Shown: positions 40,574 through 49,251 of the stretch, one piece after another | How positions within the stretch are numbered: the first letter of the stretch is position 1 | Layout of the letters: the number at the start of each line of letters is the position of its first letter | Assembly (NCBI RefSeq): GCF_014649375.1 | Contig: NZ_BMSX01000024.1 | Coordinates: forward strand, 1-64,000 | Source of the DNA: Streptomyces aurantiogriseus | Lineage (GTDB): Bacteria > Actinomycetota > Actinomycetes > Streptomycetales > Streptomycetaceae | Direction: 5' to 3' | Length of the DNA: 64,000 bases | Translations under genes and position numbers: made by a program | The notes under the pieces: generated by a model | Databases searched by the model: none | What the model was told of the DNA's origin: nothing | Seen by the model: only the letters and a program-made list of their open reading frames with translations

Positions 40574-41701
40574 CTACACCTGAGGGTCCTCTGTTTCTAC
40601 CGGCGGATACGACAATGAGGTGTAGCCATGCTGGGCAAATAGCCTGGTGGTAGCCGTCAAGGCTGCGGTGATTGCAGCGCTGACAGAAGGGTCTGGATCC
40701 GCCCCCATAATGTGAATTCTGGTCATCCGGGGGCGGATTTCAACAAGCTCTGTTTGATATTCGCCGAGCGCGGCGGTGGCGGTTTGTAGGGCTTGCTCAA
40801 AAACCTCAACGTCGTCATCGCAGCAGACCGTCAGGTGGTAGCGTCGCCCATTATCGAAAGAATCGACCGAACCCAGTACCCGGAACCCACCAGAAATGCC
40901 TCGATCTCCTCGGGTGAAATGAACGGTCTGGGTATTCCATAGATCGTCCCAACCGTCCGCTTGGCATTCGGGCAGCAGTTTATGGTGGGCGAGGCATTCG
41001 TAGATTGGTTCAATCGACAGGACTGACATGTAGCCGGACTCGGCCGTCCCGTCGTTGGTCAGCAGCGATCGAGTCACTAGACCGAGGGCAAAGCCCCACT
41101 CGGAGAACGCGAGGCCGCCGCTAAAGCCGCCGCGTGCGGTGGCGGACAGAACGAAATGAACGTCGCAAGAGTCGTATAGGTCGACCTGAGCGTTCACCTC
41201 TGCGCGTGCGCCAACGAGGACAGGTGTCGTAGACATCGGGATGGGTGGGTACCCCAGAACGACAGCCTCCGACAGCACGAAGTCACTCTGCCCTAGGAAG
41301 TCGTTGAGATGACTTCCAAGGGGAATGACTGGTGTGCGGGGATTGATTTCCTCAACCTCGAAGATTGCCACATCGATTTCAGTGCGAGGGAGAAACAGTG
41401 GTCCTCGCTTTATGACTAGGGCATTGTTTGACACCGAGTGCACAGGGGTGTCACCGTTCAGGAAAGTGTGGGGTTTTTTTGTACGCAACTCCTCCTCAGT
41501 GAATGGGATGTAGACAGATTCCGTCATGCAGACCTCCCTGATCTGCTTGTTTTCCACCACGTGGCGGGCCGTTACAAATACGCCTTCCCCGACATGAAAC
41601 GCAGACCCGATACCAAGGTCTCCGTTTGGGGACTCCACCTCGATGTAGGCCATCGCTGCGGAATATTTGGTGAAGAGTTCCCGCGCCTGCCCGGAATCCA
41701 C
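40574..41701 (-). CDS. Trypsin-like serine protease domain protein (AICE cargo)
   Basis: 375 residues from GTG with AGGGG upstream. The S1-type triad is visible: His in VTARHVVE (about 45), Asp in EIDVAIFEVE (about 112), Ser in GGFSGGLAF (about 195). There is no signal peptide, so it acts in the cytoplasm. The C-terminal 130 residues form an unrecognised domain (YHLTVCCDDDVEVFEQALQT). It converges with int and is the only cargo between int and the right attachment site. Intracellular trypsin-like proteins are known as effectors in several defence and conflict systems; here this is inference only. Confidence 0.8.
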   Translation of the reverse strand: MDSGQARELFTKYSAAMAYIEVESPNGDLGIGSAFHVGEGVFVTARHVVENKQIREVCMTESVYIPFTEEELRTKKPHTFLNGDTPVHSVSNNALVIKRGPLFLPRTEIDVAIFEVEEINPRTPVIPLGSHLNDFLGQSDFVLSEAVVLGYPPIPMSTTPVLVGARAEVNAQVDLYDSCDVHFVLSATARGGFSGGLAFSEWGFALGLVTRSLLTNDGTAESGYMSVLSIEPIYECLAHHKLLPECQADGWDDLWNTQTVHFTRGDRGISGGFRVLGSVDSFDNGRRYHLTVCCDDDVEVFEQALQTATAALGEYQTELVEIRPRMTRIHIMGADPDPSVSAAITAALTATTRLFAQHGYTSLSYPPVETEDPQV

Positions 41702-41905
41702 TTGTACCCCTGCCCCTCACGTGCTGCTGCTTAGACAGTCCCGCCGGGAGGCTAGCGCTCGCCAGCTCTGAACCGCTGCCCCGGCAAACCTGGTGCAGCG
41801 TGTACTGGTTGGACTTCAGTGGGCAGCGCAGGTCGGCCGGAACCTGTCTCACGGCTCCTCGTCCCCACTCGCCACTCACTCGCGACCAGCGATACACAAC
41901 GACAA

Positions 41906-41938
41906 AGAGCCGGACCCAGTGGGACTGGATCCGGCTCT
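41906..41938 (-). terminator. Terminator of tRNA-Arg supplied by the AICE
   Basis: Stem AGAGCCGGAcCCAG with CTGGaTCCGGCTCT around TGGGA, one mismatch. It lies just downstream of the tRNA on the minus strand, replacing the chromosomal terminator displaced to 21489. Confidence 0.6.
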
Positions 41939-41991
41939 CAATGTCTGGCACTTCCGCAGATCAGCGGGTTGGTCACACTGTTCCGGCGTTT

Positions 41992-42034
41992 GTGCCCCCG
42001 GCAGGATTCGAACCTGCGCACACGGCTCCGGAGG
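41992..42034 (-). repeat. AICE attachment site, right (3' end of the intact tRNA-Arg)
   Basis: Copy of 21533-21575 with one mismatch. It restores the tRNA from the anticodon loop to the 3' end, so integration leaves the tRNA functional. Confidence 0.9.
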
Positions 42035-42064
42035 CCGTTGCTCTATCCCCTGAGCTACGGGGGC
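41993..42064 (-). tRNA. tRNA-Arg (anticodon CCG)
   Basis: 72 nt. Acceptor stem GCCCCCG pairs with CGGGGGC; the D-arm has GCTCAGGGGATAGAGC; the anticodon arm GGCCTCCGGAGCC gives anticodon CCG, reading CGG; the T-arm contains GGTTCGAATCC. The 3' CCA is not encoded. It serves as the AICE integration site. Confidence 0.97.
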
Positions 42065-42230
42065 GTGTCGGGCGGAGCTTCTCGCTCGCGGCGACGAGTA
42101 GAACACTACCAGCTCCCTCAGGGTGTTCATGAACGGGTTTACGGGGGCCGGCGGGGGCGTGGGTCCCCCGCACGGGGTGGAAGTGGGGAAAACCCGGACG
42201 CGGTGGCCGGTGCGGACCTACTCTCGAGTT

Positions 42231-42725
42231 GTGCCAGGCGCGTCGGGCCGGGTGCTTGTTGTGGACGACAACAAGGTCATCCGGCAGCTGATCAGGGTCA
42301 ATCTCGAGCTGGAGGGCCTCGAGGTCGTGACCGCGTCCGATGGTGCCGAGTGTCTGGAAGTCGTTCATCAGGTGCGGCCCGATCTTGTGACCCTCGATGT
42401 CGTCATGCCTCGGCTGAACGGGCTGCGGACTGCCGCGCGGCTGCGTGCCGATCCGCTCACCCGGGACCTTCCCCTCGCGATCATCAGCGCCTGTACGCCG
42501 TACGAGGTCGAGGCCGGCCTCGAAGCCGGCGTCGACGCCTTTCTCCCCAAGCCCTTCGAGCCCGCCGAACTCGTCAGCCTTGTGCGGCGGCTGATGGAGG
42601 GGAAGAGCAGAGAAGCCGACGGGGAGGGGACCGGCCCGATGCATGCTCGAGGTGCGCTTGGGATCGGGACCGTGCTCGGCACCGGGGAAGGCGTCGGAGT
42701 GGGGAACGGGCCGACGGCCGAGTAG
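42231..42725 (+). CDS. Single-domain response regulator
   Basis: 164 residues from GTG 42231. Receiver domain: VLVVDDNKVIRQL (acidic pair), phosphoacceptor Asp in LVTLDVVMPRLNG, Lys in AFLPKPFEP. After residue about 125 only a Gly/Thr-rich tail remains, with no output domain. It is a constant neighbour of the nrtL-lysA-thr block in Streptomyces. No cognate kinase is nearby. Upstream in-frame starts exist (42123) but lack support. Confidence 0.85.
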   Translation: MPGASGRVLVVDDNKVIRQLIRVNLELEGLEVVTASDGAECLEVVHQVRPDLVTLDVVMPRLNGLRTAARLRADPLTRDLPLAIISACTPYEVEAGLEAGVDAFLPKPFEPAELVSLVRRLMEGKSREADGEGTGPMHARGALGIGTVLGTGEGVGVGNGPTAE

Positions 42726-42802
42726 GAAAACGGGCCGACTGCCGAGTAGGAAAACGGGTCGACGGCTGAGTCGGAAGACGAGTCGGAACTCGAGTAGGAA
42801 CA
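42709..42802 (+). repeat. 24-bp degenerate tandem repeats at the response regulator 3' end
   Basis: Four decaying units of the form GGGCCGACGGCCGAGTAGGAAAAC. The first unit contains the gene's stop (GAGTAG). Probably slippage-derived. Confidence 0.7.
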
Positions 42803-42822
42803 ACCGGCTGCCGCCCATCCAC

Positions 42823-42900
42823 AGCCATGGAGGCCACAGCCATGGAGGCCACAGCCATGGAGGGCCACAGCCGTGGAGGGCCCCAGCCATGGAGGCCATA
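42823..42900 (+). repeat. 15-bp tandem repeats CCACAGCCATGGAGG
   Basis: About five units of CCACAGCCATGGAGG with scattered changes, followed by two ATATCCGCGAAGG units to about 42935. Non-coding, between the response regulator and nrtL. No unique spacers. Confidence 0.8.
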
Positions 42901-43083
42901 TCCGCGAAGGGCCATATCCGCGAAGGCCACCCCCACAGAAGGCCCAGCGCCCAACCCCCACCCACCAGCAGACCTGCACAGCCGCCCCCCGGCCCCCACC
43001 TCCCCTTCTCACCCCCGTCCACATCCCGGACCCTCACCAAACCGGCTCGCTCACCCACCCCCCTCCTCCCCTACCCTTGTCCC

Positions 43084-44079
43084 GTGACCCCCGTCGAGCT
43101 CTCGCGCACCGTGCTGCACGCGGTACGTCGTGCTGTCGACGCCGGGGAGCTGAGTGTGGCCGTTCCCGCGCGGGTGGTCGTGGCGCCGCCCGGGCCGGGA
43201 GGGACCGGGGACTACGCCACCAACGTCGCCCTGCAGCTGGCCCGTCCCGCCGGGCAGCCGCCGCTTCGCGTCGCCGAGGTGCTGCAGCCTTACCTCGCCC
43301 GCGCCGCAGGCGTCGTCGGCGTCGAGATCACCGGGCCCGGCTTTCTCAACATCAGCCTCGACCAGGCCGCCACCTCCGCCGCCCTCGTCCGGCGGATCCT
43401 CCAGGAGGGCCTGCGCTACGGGCACAGCTCCAGCCTCGCCGGACGGGTCTTCGAACTCCGCGTCCCCTATGACGTCCGCGCCGAAGTGCTCGCCGACGCG
43501 CTCGTGCGGATGGTGGGTTCGCAGGGGGGCCGTGTCGAGATCGACCACTGTGAACCCGTGAACCTGCGGCCCGTTCCGGCGCCGGAGGATCCCACCCCCC
43601 TCGGGCTCGACGCCGCCTGCTGGGCCCTGCTGCACCCCGCCCCGCACGACCGGCCGCGCATCACCGCCGACCATCTGGTCCAGCGCGAGAGCAACCCCCT
43701 CTTCCGCGTCCGTTACGCCCACGCGCGCACCCGCGCCGTCAGCCGTAACGCCGCCGCCCTCGGATTCACCGCCGACCCCGGCGACGTGGAGGTGCCGGAC
43801 ACCCGGTCCCTCGTGACCCTCCTCGCGGACTACCCCCGCGTGCTCACCACGGCCGGCGCTCTCCCGCACCCGGACGGAATCGGCGCCCCCTCCCGCCTCA
43901 CCCGGCATCTCCTGGACCTCGCCGACACTGCCGTCCCCTTCCTTCCCGCCGTCCTCCCGCGCGGAGACGAGAAACCCTCGGCCGCCCACCGCGCCCGGCT
44001 CGCGCTCGCCGAAGCCGCCGGGACGGTGCTGGCCGGCGGCCTGACCCTGCTCGGCATCGACGCACCCGATCACCTCTGA
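43084..44079 (+). CDS. nrtL: ArgS-related anticodon-binding protein NrtL
   Basis: 331 residues from GTG. The N-terminal part resembles the ArgS additional domain (TGDYATNVALQLARPAGQPP; GVEITGPGFLNISLDQAA), and the C-terminal part the DALR anticodon-binding domain (VRYAHARTRAVSRNAAALGF). The catalytic Rossmann domain with HIGH/KMSKS motifs is absent, so it cannot charge tRNA by itself. The gene lies directly before lysA, 1 kb from tRNA-Arg(CCG). Its cellular role is not established. Confidence 0.88.
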   Translation: MTPVELSRTVLHAVRRAVDAGELSVAVPARVVVAPPGPGGTGDYATNVALQLARPAGQPPLRVAEVLQPYLARAAGVVGVEITGPGFLNISLDQAATSAALVRRILQEGLRYGHSSSLAGRVFELRVPYDVRAEVLADALVRMVGSQGGRVEIDHCEPVNLRPVPAPEDPTPLGLDAACWALLHPAPHDRPRITADHLVQRESNPLFRVRYAHARTRAVSRNAAALGFTADPGDVEVPDTRSLVTLLADYPRVLTTAGALPHPDGIGAPSRLTRHLLDLADTAVPFLPAVLPRGDEKPSAAHRARLALAEAAGTVLAGGLTLLGIDAPDHL

Positions 44080-44094
44080 AAGAGCACGCCCACC

Positions 44095-45486
44095 ATGAGC
44101 CGTTCCGCACACCCCGCCGGGCCCCGTCACGCCGACGTCCTCCCCGAGGGCCACTACTCCGCCCCGCCCGCCGACCTCAACGCCCTCGATCCGAAGGTGT
44201 GGGCGCAGACCGTCAGTCGTGACGATCAGGGCGTCGTCACCGTCGGCGGGATCGACGTGAAGACGATCGCCGAACAGCACGGCACCCCCGCCTACATCCT
44301 CGACGAGGCCGACTTCCGGGCGCGGGCGCGGGCCTGGCGCAGCGCCTTCGGGGCCGACGCCGACGTCTTCTACGCCGGCAAGGCCTTCCTCTCCCGCGCC
44401 GTCGTCCGCTGGCTGCACGAGGAAGGGCTCAACCTCGACGTCTGCTCCGGCGGCGAGCTGGCCACCGCCCTCTCCGCCGGCATGCCCGCCGACCGCATCG
44501 CCTTCCACGGCAACAACAAGTCCAAGGAGGAGATCGACAGGGCCATCCGCGCCGGCGTCGGGCGGATCGTTCTCGACTCCTTCCAGGAGATCGTCCGCGT
44601 CGCGCACATCGCCCAGTCCCTCGGCAGGCGGCAGCGCGTGCAGATCCGTGTCACCGTCGGCGTGGAAGCACATACGCACGAGTTCATCGCCACGGCCCAT
44701 GAAGACCAGAAGTTCGGTATCCCGCTTGCCGGGGGACAGGCCGCCGAGGCCGTCCGCCGCGCCCTCCAGCTCGACGGGCTCGAGCTGATCGGGATTCACA
44801 GCCACATCGGGTCGCAGATCTTCGACATGTCCGGCTTCGAGGTCGCCGCCCACCGGGTCGTCGGGCTGCTCAAGGACATCCGTGACGAGCACGGCGTCGA
44901 GCTGCCCGAGATCGACCTCGGTGGTGGTCTCGGGATCGCCTACACCAGCGACGACGACCCCCGCGAGCCGCACGAGATCGCCAAGGCGCTCACCGAGATC
45001 GTCACCCGTGAGTGCGAGGCCGCCCGACTCCGCACGCCGCGTATCTCCGTCGAGCCCGGCCGCGCCATCGTCGGGCCGACCGCCTTCACCCTCTACGAGG
45101 TCGGCACCATCAAGCCCCTCGACGGGCTGCGGACGTACGTCTCCGTCGACGGAGGCATGTCGGACAACATCCGTACCGCGCTGTACGACGCGGAGTACAG
45201 CGTCGCCCTCGTCTCCCGCACCTCCGACGCCGAGCCGATGCTGGCCCGGGTGGTCGGCAAGCACTGTGAGAGCGGTGACATCGTGGTGAAGGACGCGTTC
45301 CTGCCGGGGGACCTGGCACCGGGTGACCTGATCGCCGTACCGGCCACGGGCGCGTACTGCCGGTCCATGGCCAGCAACTACAACCATGTGCTGCGGCCGC
45401 CGGTCGTCGCCGTGCACGAGGGGGAGGCCCGGGTCATCGTCCGGCGTGAGACGGAGGAGGACCTCCTGCGGCTCGACGTCGGCTGA
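44095..45486 (+). CDS. lysA: Diaminopimelate decarboxylase
   Basis: 463 residues, PLP-dependent fold type III. The PLP Lys is in VFYAGKAFLSRAV (about residue 97), the phosphate-binding segment is IDLGGGLGIAYTSDD, and the decarboxylase motif GKHCESGDIV provides the catalytic Cys from the partner subunit. It converts meso-diaminopimelate to lysine. It is 15 bp after nrtL and upstream of hom, grouping lysine and threonine genes. Confidence 0.97.
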   Translation: MSRSAHPAGPRHADVLPEGHYSAPPADLNALDPKVWAQTVSRDDQGVVTVGGIDVKTIAEQHGTPAYILDEADFRARARAWRSAFGADADVFYAGKAFLSRAVVRWLHEEGLNLDVCSGGELATALSAGMPADRIAFHGNNKSKEEIDRAIRAGVGRIVLDSFQEIVRVAHIAQSLGRRQRVQIRVTVGVEAHTHEFIATAHEDQKFGIPLAGGQAAEAVRRALQLDGLELIGIHSHIGSQIFDMSGFEVAAHRVVGLLKDIRDEHGVELPEIDLGGGLGIAYTSDDDPREPHEIAKALTEIVTRECEAARLRTPRISVEPGRAIVGPTAFTLYEVGTIKPLDGLRTYVSVDGGMSDNIRTALYDAEYSVALVSRTSDAEPMLARVVGKHCESGDIVVKDAFLPGDLAPGDLIAVPATGAYCRSMASNYNHVLRPPVVAVHEGEARVIVRRETEEDLLRLDVG

Positions 45487-45502
45487 GAACCGGAGCTGAG
45501 AA

Positions 45503-45560
45503 AGGCCGAAAAGCCGAAAGGCCGAAAGGTCCGGAAGGCCGAAAGGTCCGGAAGGCTCCA
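45503..45560 (+). repeat. 17-bp direct repeats between lysA and hom
   Basis: AAGGCCGAAAGGTCCGG repeats twice in full with partial flanking copies. It lies in the hom leader/promoter region and may be a recent expansion. Confidence 0.7.
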
Positions 45561-45702
45561 TCGAAAAAAGGGGCGGAAGATCTCCTGTCTGCCGGCCCCG
45601 GGGAAATGAAATAGACGTCTCACGATCCGGACCGGGGATAGAAACTCCGGTCCGGTGAGTGAGACTGGTGCAACCGTAGACGGTATGAGGAAACGAGGTC
45701 GG

Positions 45703-46995
45703 ATGATGCGTACGCGTCCGCTGAAGGTGGCGCTGCTGGGCTGTGGAGTGGTCGGCTCAGAGGTGGCGCGCATCATGACGACGCACGCCGACGACCTCGC
45801 CGCCAGGATCGGGGCGCCCGTCGAGCTGGCGGGTGTGGCCGTGCGGCGGCCCTCCAAGGTCAGGGAGGGCATTGACCCCGCCCTCGTCACCACCGACGCC
45901 ACCGCCCTCGTCAAACGCGGGGACATCGACGTCGTCGTCGAGGTCATCGGGGGCATCGAGCCCGCGCGCACCCTCATCACCACCGCCTTCGAGTACGGCG
46001 CCTCCGTCGTCTCCGCCAACAAGGCCCTGCTCGCCCAGGACGGCGCCGCCCTGCACGCGGCCGCCGAGGAGCACGGCGAGGACCTCTACTACGAGGCCGC
46101 CGTCGCCGGCGCCATCCCGTTGATCCGCCCGCTGCGCGAGTCCCTCGCCGGCGACAAGATCAACCGGGTGATGGGCATCGTCAACGGGACCACCAACTTC
46201 ATCCTCGACAAGATGGACAGCACGGGCGCCGGTTATCAGGAGGCTCTGGACGAGGCCACGGCCCTCGGGTACGCCGAGGCCGATCCCACCGCCGACGTCG
46301 AGGGGTTCGACGCCGCCGCCAAGGCCGCCATCCTCGCCGGGATCGCCTTCCACACGCGCGTGCGTCTCGACGACGTCTACCGCGAGGGCATGACCGAGGT
46401 CACGGCGGCCGACTTCGCCTCCGCCAAGGAGATGGGCTGCACCATCAAGCTGCTCGCCATCTGCGAGCGGGCCGCGGACGGGGGCTCCGTCACCGCGCGC
46501 GTGCACCCGGCCATGATTCCGCTGACCCACCCGCTCGCCTCCGTGCGCGGTGCGTACAACGCCGTGTTCGTGGAGTCGGACGCCGCCGGTCAGCTCATGT
46601 TCTACGGCCCCGGCGCGGGCGGTGCGCCCACCGCCTCCGCCGTCCTCGGCGACCTCGTCGCCGTCTGCCGCAACCGGCTCAGCGGGGCAACGGGGCCCGG
46701 CGAGTCGGCGTACGCCGCCCTGCCCGTGTCGCCGATGGGTGACGTGGTCACCCGCTACCACATCAGCCTCGACGTCGCGGACAAACCGGGTGTTCTCGCC
46801 CAGGTCGCGACCGTGTTCGCCGAGCACGGGGTGTCCATCGATACGGTTCGTCAGCAGGGCAAGGACGGTGAGGCCTCCCTCGTCGTCGTCACCCACCGCG
46901 CGTCCGACGCCTCCCTGTCCGGGACCGTCGAGGCGTTGCGCAAGCTCGACACCGTGCGGGGTGTCGCCAGCATCATGCGGGTTGAAGGAGAGTAA
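45703..46995 (+). CDS. hom: Homoserine dehydrogenase
   Basis: 430 residues. Rossmann NAD(P) motif LLGCGVVGSEVARI, catalytic region GIVNGTTNFILDKM with the family's acid-rich EADPTADVEGFDAAAK, and a C-terminal ACT domain (YHISLDVADKPGVLAQVATV) that usually mediates threonine feedback. It reduces aspartate semialdehyde to homoserine. ATG 45703 is preferred because GAGG lies 6 bp upstream; upstream in-frame starts at 45655 and 45685 exist. thrC follows 6 bp later. Confidence 0.96.
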   Translation: MMRTRPLKVALLGCGVVGSEVARIMTTHADDLAARIGAPVELAGVAVRRPSKVREGIDPALVTTDATALVKRGDIDVVVEVIGGIEPARTLITTAFEYGASVVSANKALLAQDGAALHAAAEEHGEDLYYEAAVAGAIPLIRPLRESLAGDKINRVMGIVNGTTNFILDKMDSTGAGYQEALDEATALGYAEADPTADVEGFDAAAKAAILAGIAFHTRVRLDDVYREGMTEVTAADFASAKEMGCTIKLLAICERAADGGSVTARVHPAMIPLTHPLASVRGAYNAVFVESDAAGQLMFYGPGAGGAPTASAVLGDLVAVCRNRLSGATGPGESAYAALPVSPMGDVVTRYHISLDVADKPGVLAQVATVFAEHGVSIDTVRQQGKDGEASLVVVTHRASDASLSGTVEALRKLDTVRGVASIMRVEGE

Positions 46996-47001
46996 CCAGC
47001 A

Positions 47002-48060
47002 ATGACCCACCAGTGGCGCGGAATCATCGAGGAGTACCGGGACCGGCTGCCGGTATCCGACAGCACGCCGGTCGTGACGCTCCGCGAGGGCGGCACGCCC
47101 CTCGTGCCCGCGCAGGTGCTCTCCGAGCGCACGGGCTGCGAGGTCCACCTCAAGGTCGAGGGTGCCAACCCCACCGGGTCCTTCAAGGACCGCGGCATGA
47201 CCATGGCCATCACCCGGGCCAAGGAGGAGGGCGCGAAGGCGGTCATCTGCGCCTCCACGGGCAACACGTCGGCCTCCGCCGCCGCGTACGCCGTGCGCGC
47301 CGGCATGGTGTCGGCCGTGCTCGTCCCGCAGGGCAAGATCGCGCTCGGCAAGATGGGCCAGGCCCTCGTGCACGGCGCGAAGATCCTGCAGGTCGACGGC
47401 AACTTCGACGACTGCCTCACGCTCGCCCGCTCACTGAGCGACAACTACCCCGTGGCGCTGGTCAATTCGGTCAACCCGGTACGTATCGAGGGCCAGAAGA
47501 CGGCCGCGTTCGAGATCGTGGACATGCTCGGGGACGCCCCCGACATCCATGTCCTGCCGGTCGGCAACGCGGGCAACATCACCGCGTACTGGAAGGGGTA
47601 CAAGGAGTACGCCGCCGACGGCGTCGCCGCCAGGACCCCCCGAATGTGGGGTTTCCAGGCGTCCGGCAGTGCCCCGATCGTGCGCGGCGAGGTCGTCAAG
47701 GACCCGTCGACCATCGCCACCGCGATCCGGATCGGCAACCCCGCCTCCTGGCAGTACGCGCTGGCGGCGCGGGACGAGTCCGGCGGTCTCATCGACGAGG
47801 TGACGGACCGTGAAATCCTGCGCGCCTACCGGCTGTTGGCCGCGCAGGAGGGCGTCTTCGTGGAGCCCGCGTCCGCCGCGTCCGTGGCCGGTCTGCTCAA
47901 GGCCGCCGAGCAGGGCAAGGTCGACCCGGGGCAGAAGATCGTGTGCACCGTCACCGGCAACGGACTGAAGGACCCGGACTGGGCCGTCGCCGGCGCCCCG
48001 CAGCCGGTCACCGTCCCCGTCGACGCGGTGACCGCGGCCGCGCGCCTCGGCCTCGCCTGA
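47002..48060 (+). CDS. thrC: Threonine synthase
   Basis: 352 residues. The PLP Lys is in NPTGSFKDRGMTMA, and the phosphate loop VGNAGNITAYWKGY is present. It converts O-phosphohomoserine to threonine. AAGGAGAG precedes the start. It is co-transcribed with hom. The chain length matches the short bacterial form without the long N-terminal extension. Confidence 0.97.
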   Translation: MTHQWRGIIEEYRDRLPVSDSTPVVTLREGGTPLVPAQVLSERTGCEVHLKVEGANPTGSFKDRGMTMAITRAKEEGAKAVICASTGNTSASAAAYAVRAGMVSAVLVPQGKIALGKMGQALVHGAKILQVDGNFDDCLTLARSLSDNYPVALVNSVNPVRIEGQKTAAFEIVDMLGDAPDIHVLPVGNAGNITAYWKGYKEYAADGVAARTPRMWGFQASGSAPIVRGEVVKDPSTIATAIRIGNPASWQYALAARDESGGLIDEVTDREILRAYRLLAAQEGVFVEPASAASVAGLLKAAEQGKVDPGQKIVCTVTGNGLKDPDWAVAGAPQPVTVPVDAVTAAARLGLA

Positions 48061-48080
48061 TCAGGGAGCCCAAACGCAAT

Positions 48081-48100
48081 CGAGGGGGTTAACCCCCTCG
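48081..48100. terminator. 20-bp perfect palindrome after thrC
   Basis: CGAGGGGGTTAACCCCCTCG, followed by GGGGG, 20 bp after the thrC stop. It may terminate hom-thrC transcription or form a regulator site; it has no U-tract. Confidence 0.55.
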
Positions 48101-48321
48101 GGGGTGCACAGGGGGCTTACGACACGCATCGTGCGCCTCCTGTGCGCCCTATGTCGCCACAGAACCTTCCTTCGATAGGCTGTACCGAACCCGCCTACCG
48201 CATATGCCTCCGCATATCGCGCGGCCGGCAACGGGGCCGCGCCGTCTGAGCGGCCCGTGGGTCTTCGTACGTCATCGAATGTCATTCGACCATCACGCAG
48301 CTCAAGGAGAGTCAACGAGCG

Positions 48322-49251
48322 ATGGCCGGTCCAGCGTTCCGCGCCGCCGCCGTCCGGGTGCGCGTCCCCGCCACCAGCGCCAACCTCGGCCCGGGCTTCG
48401 ACGCCCTCGGCCTCGCGCTGGGGCTGTACGACGACGTGGTCGTCCGGGTGGCCGACTCCGGGCTGCACATCGACATCGCGGGGGAGGGCAGCGAGACGCT
48501 GCCGCGTGACGAGAAGCACCTTCTCGTCCGCTCCCTGCGCACCGCCTTCGACGTCCTGGGCGGGCAGCCGCGCGGCCTGGAGATCGTCTGCGCCAACCGC
48601 ATCCCGCACGGCCGCGGCCTCGGCTCCTCCTCCGCCGCCATCTGCGCCGGAATCGTCGCCGCCCGCGCCGTGACCATAGGCGGGGAGTCCAAGCTGGACG
48701 ACACCGCGCTTCTGGAGCTCGCGACCGAGATCGAGGGCCATCCGGACAACGTCGCGGCCTGTCTGCTCGGCGGTTTCACCCTCTCCTGGATGGAGGCGGG
48801 CGCCGCGCGGGCGATCAGGATGGAGCCCTCCGATTCCATCGTTCCGGTGGTTTTCGTGCCCGGAAAGCCGGTCCTGACGGAGACCGCGCGCGGCCTGCTC
48901 CCGCGCACCGTGCCGCACGTCGACGCCGCCACCAACGCGGGCCGTGCCGCCCTGCTCGTCGAGGCCCTCACCCGGCGCCCCGAGCTGCTGCTGCCCGCCA
49001 CCGAGGACCGCCTCCACCAGGAGTACCGCGCGCCGGCCATGCCGGAGAGCGCCGCGCTGGTGGAGCGGCTGCGCGCCGACGGGATCCCCGCGGTGATCTC
49101 CGGCGCCGGACCCACCGTGATGGCGCTGGCCGACGCGGACACGGCCGACAAGGTCGAGGCCCTGGCGGGCGCGGACTGGGCCGCGAACCGGCTGGCCCTG
49201 GACCTGCAGGGAGCGAGCGTGCTGCCGCTTGCGCCCTCCGGGGACATTTAA
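48322..49251 (+). CDS. thrB: Homoserine kinase
   Basis: 309 residues, GHMP kinase family: substrate motif VPATSANLGPGFDALGLALG, ATP loop IPHGRGLGSSSAAICAG, and the C-terminal SGAGPTVMALAD. It phosphorylates homoserine for ThrC. It is separated from thrC by 261 bp with its own leader, so it probably has its own promoter. AAGGAGAG precedes the ATG. Confidence 0.97.
   Translation: MAGPAFRAAAVRVRVPATSANLGPGFDALGLALGLYDDVVVRVADSGLHIDIAGEGSETLPRDEKHLLVRSLRTAFDVLGGQPRGLEIVCANRIPHGRGLGSSSAAICAGIVAARAVTIGGESKLDDTALLELATEIEGHPDNVAACLLGGFTLSWMEAGAARAIRMEPSDSIVPVVFVPGKPVLTETARGLLPRTVPHVDAATNAGRAALLVEALTRRPELLLPATEDRLHQEYRAPAMPESAALVERLRADGIPAVISGAGPTVMALADADTADKVEALAGADWAANRLALDLQGASVLPLAPSGDI

Larger units (their letters stand above)
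21533..42034. mobile_element. Integrated AICE (actinomycete integrative and conjugative element), about 20.5 kb
   Basis: Direct repeats 21533-21575 and 41992-42034 (43 bp, one mismatch) are the 3' end of tRNA-Arg(CCG). Between them lie all expected AICE modules: tyrosine integrase and excisionase beside the intact tRNA, a Prim-Pol/DUF3987 replication pair with an iteron origin, a TraB-like FtsK translocase with a clt-like repeat region, Spd-type small genes and a GntR regulator. Cargo genes flank the backbone. All backbone genes look intact, so excision and transfer may still be possible. The replication type matches the Prim-Pol (RepPP) AICE group rather than pSAM2-type RepSA. Confidence 0.93.

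Noticed and set aside
43051..45561. Minus-strand open frame of 836 codons opposite nrtL and lysA
   Set aside because: Shadow of two clear genes; no recognisable motifs.
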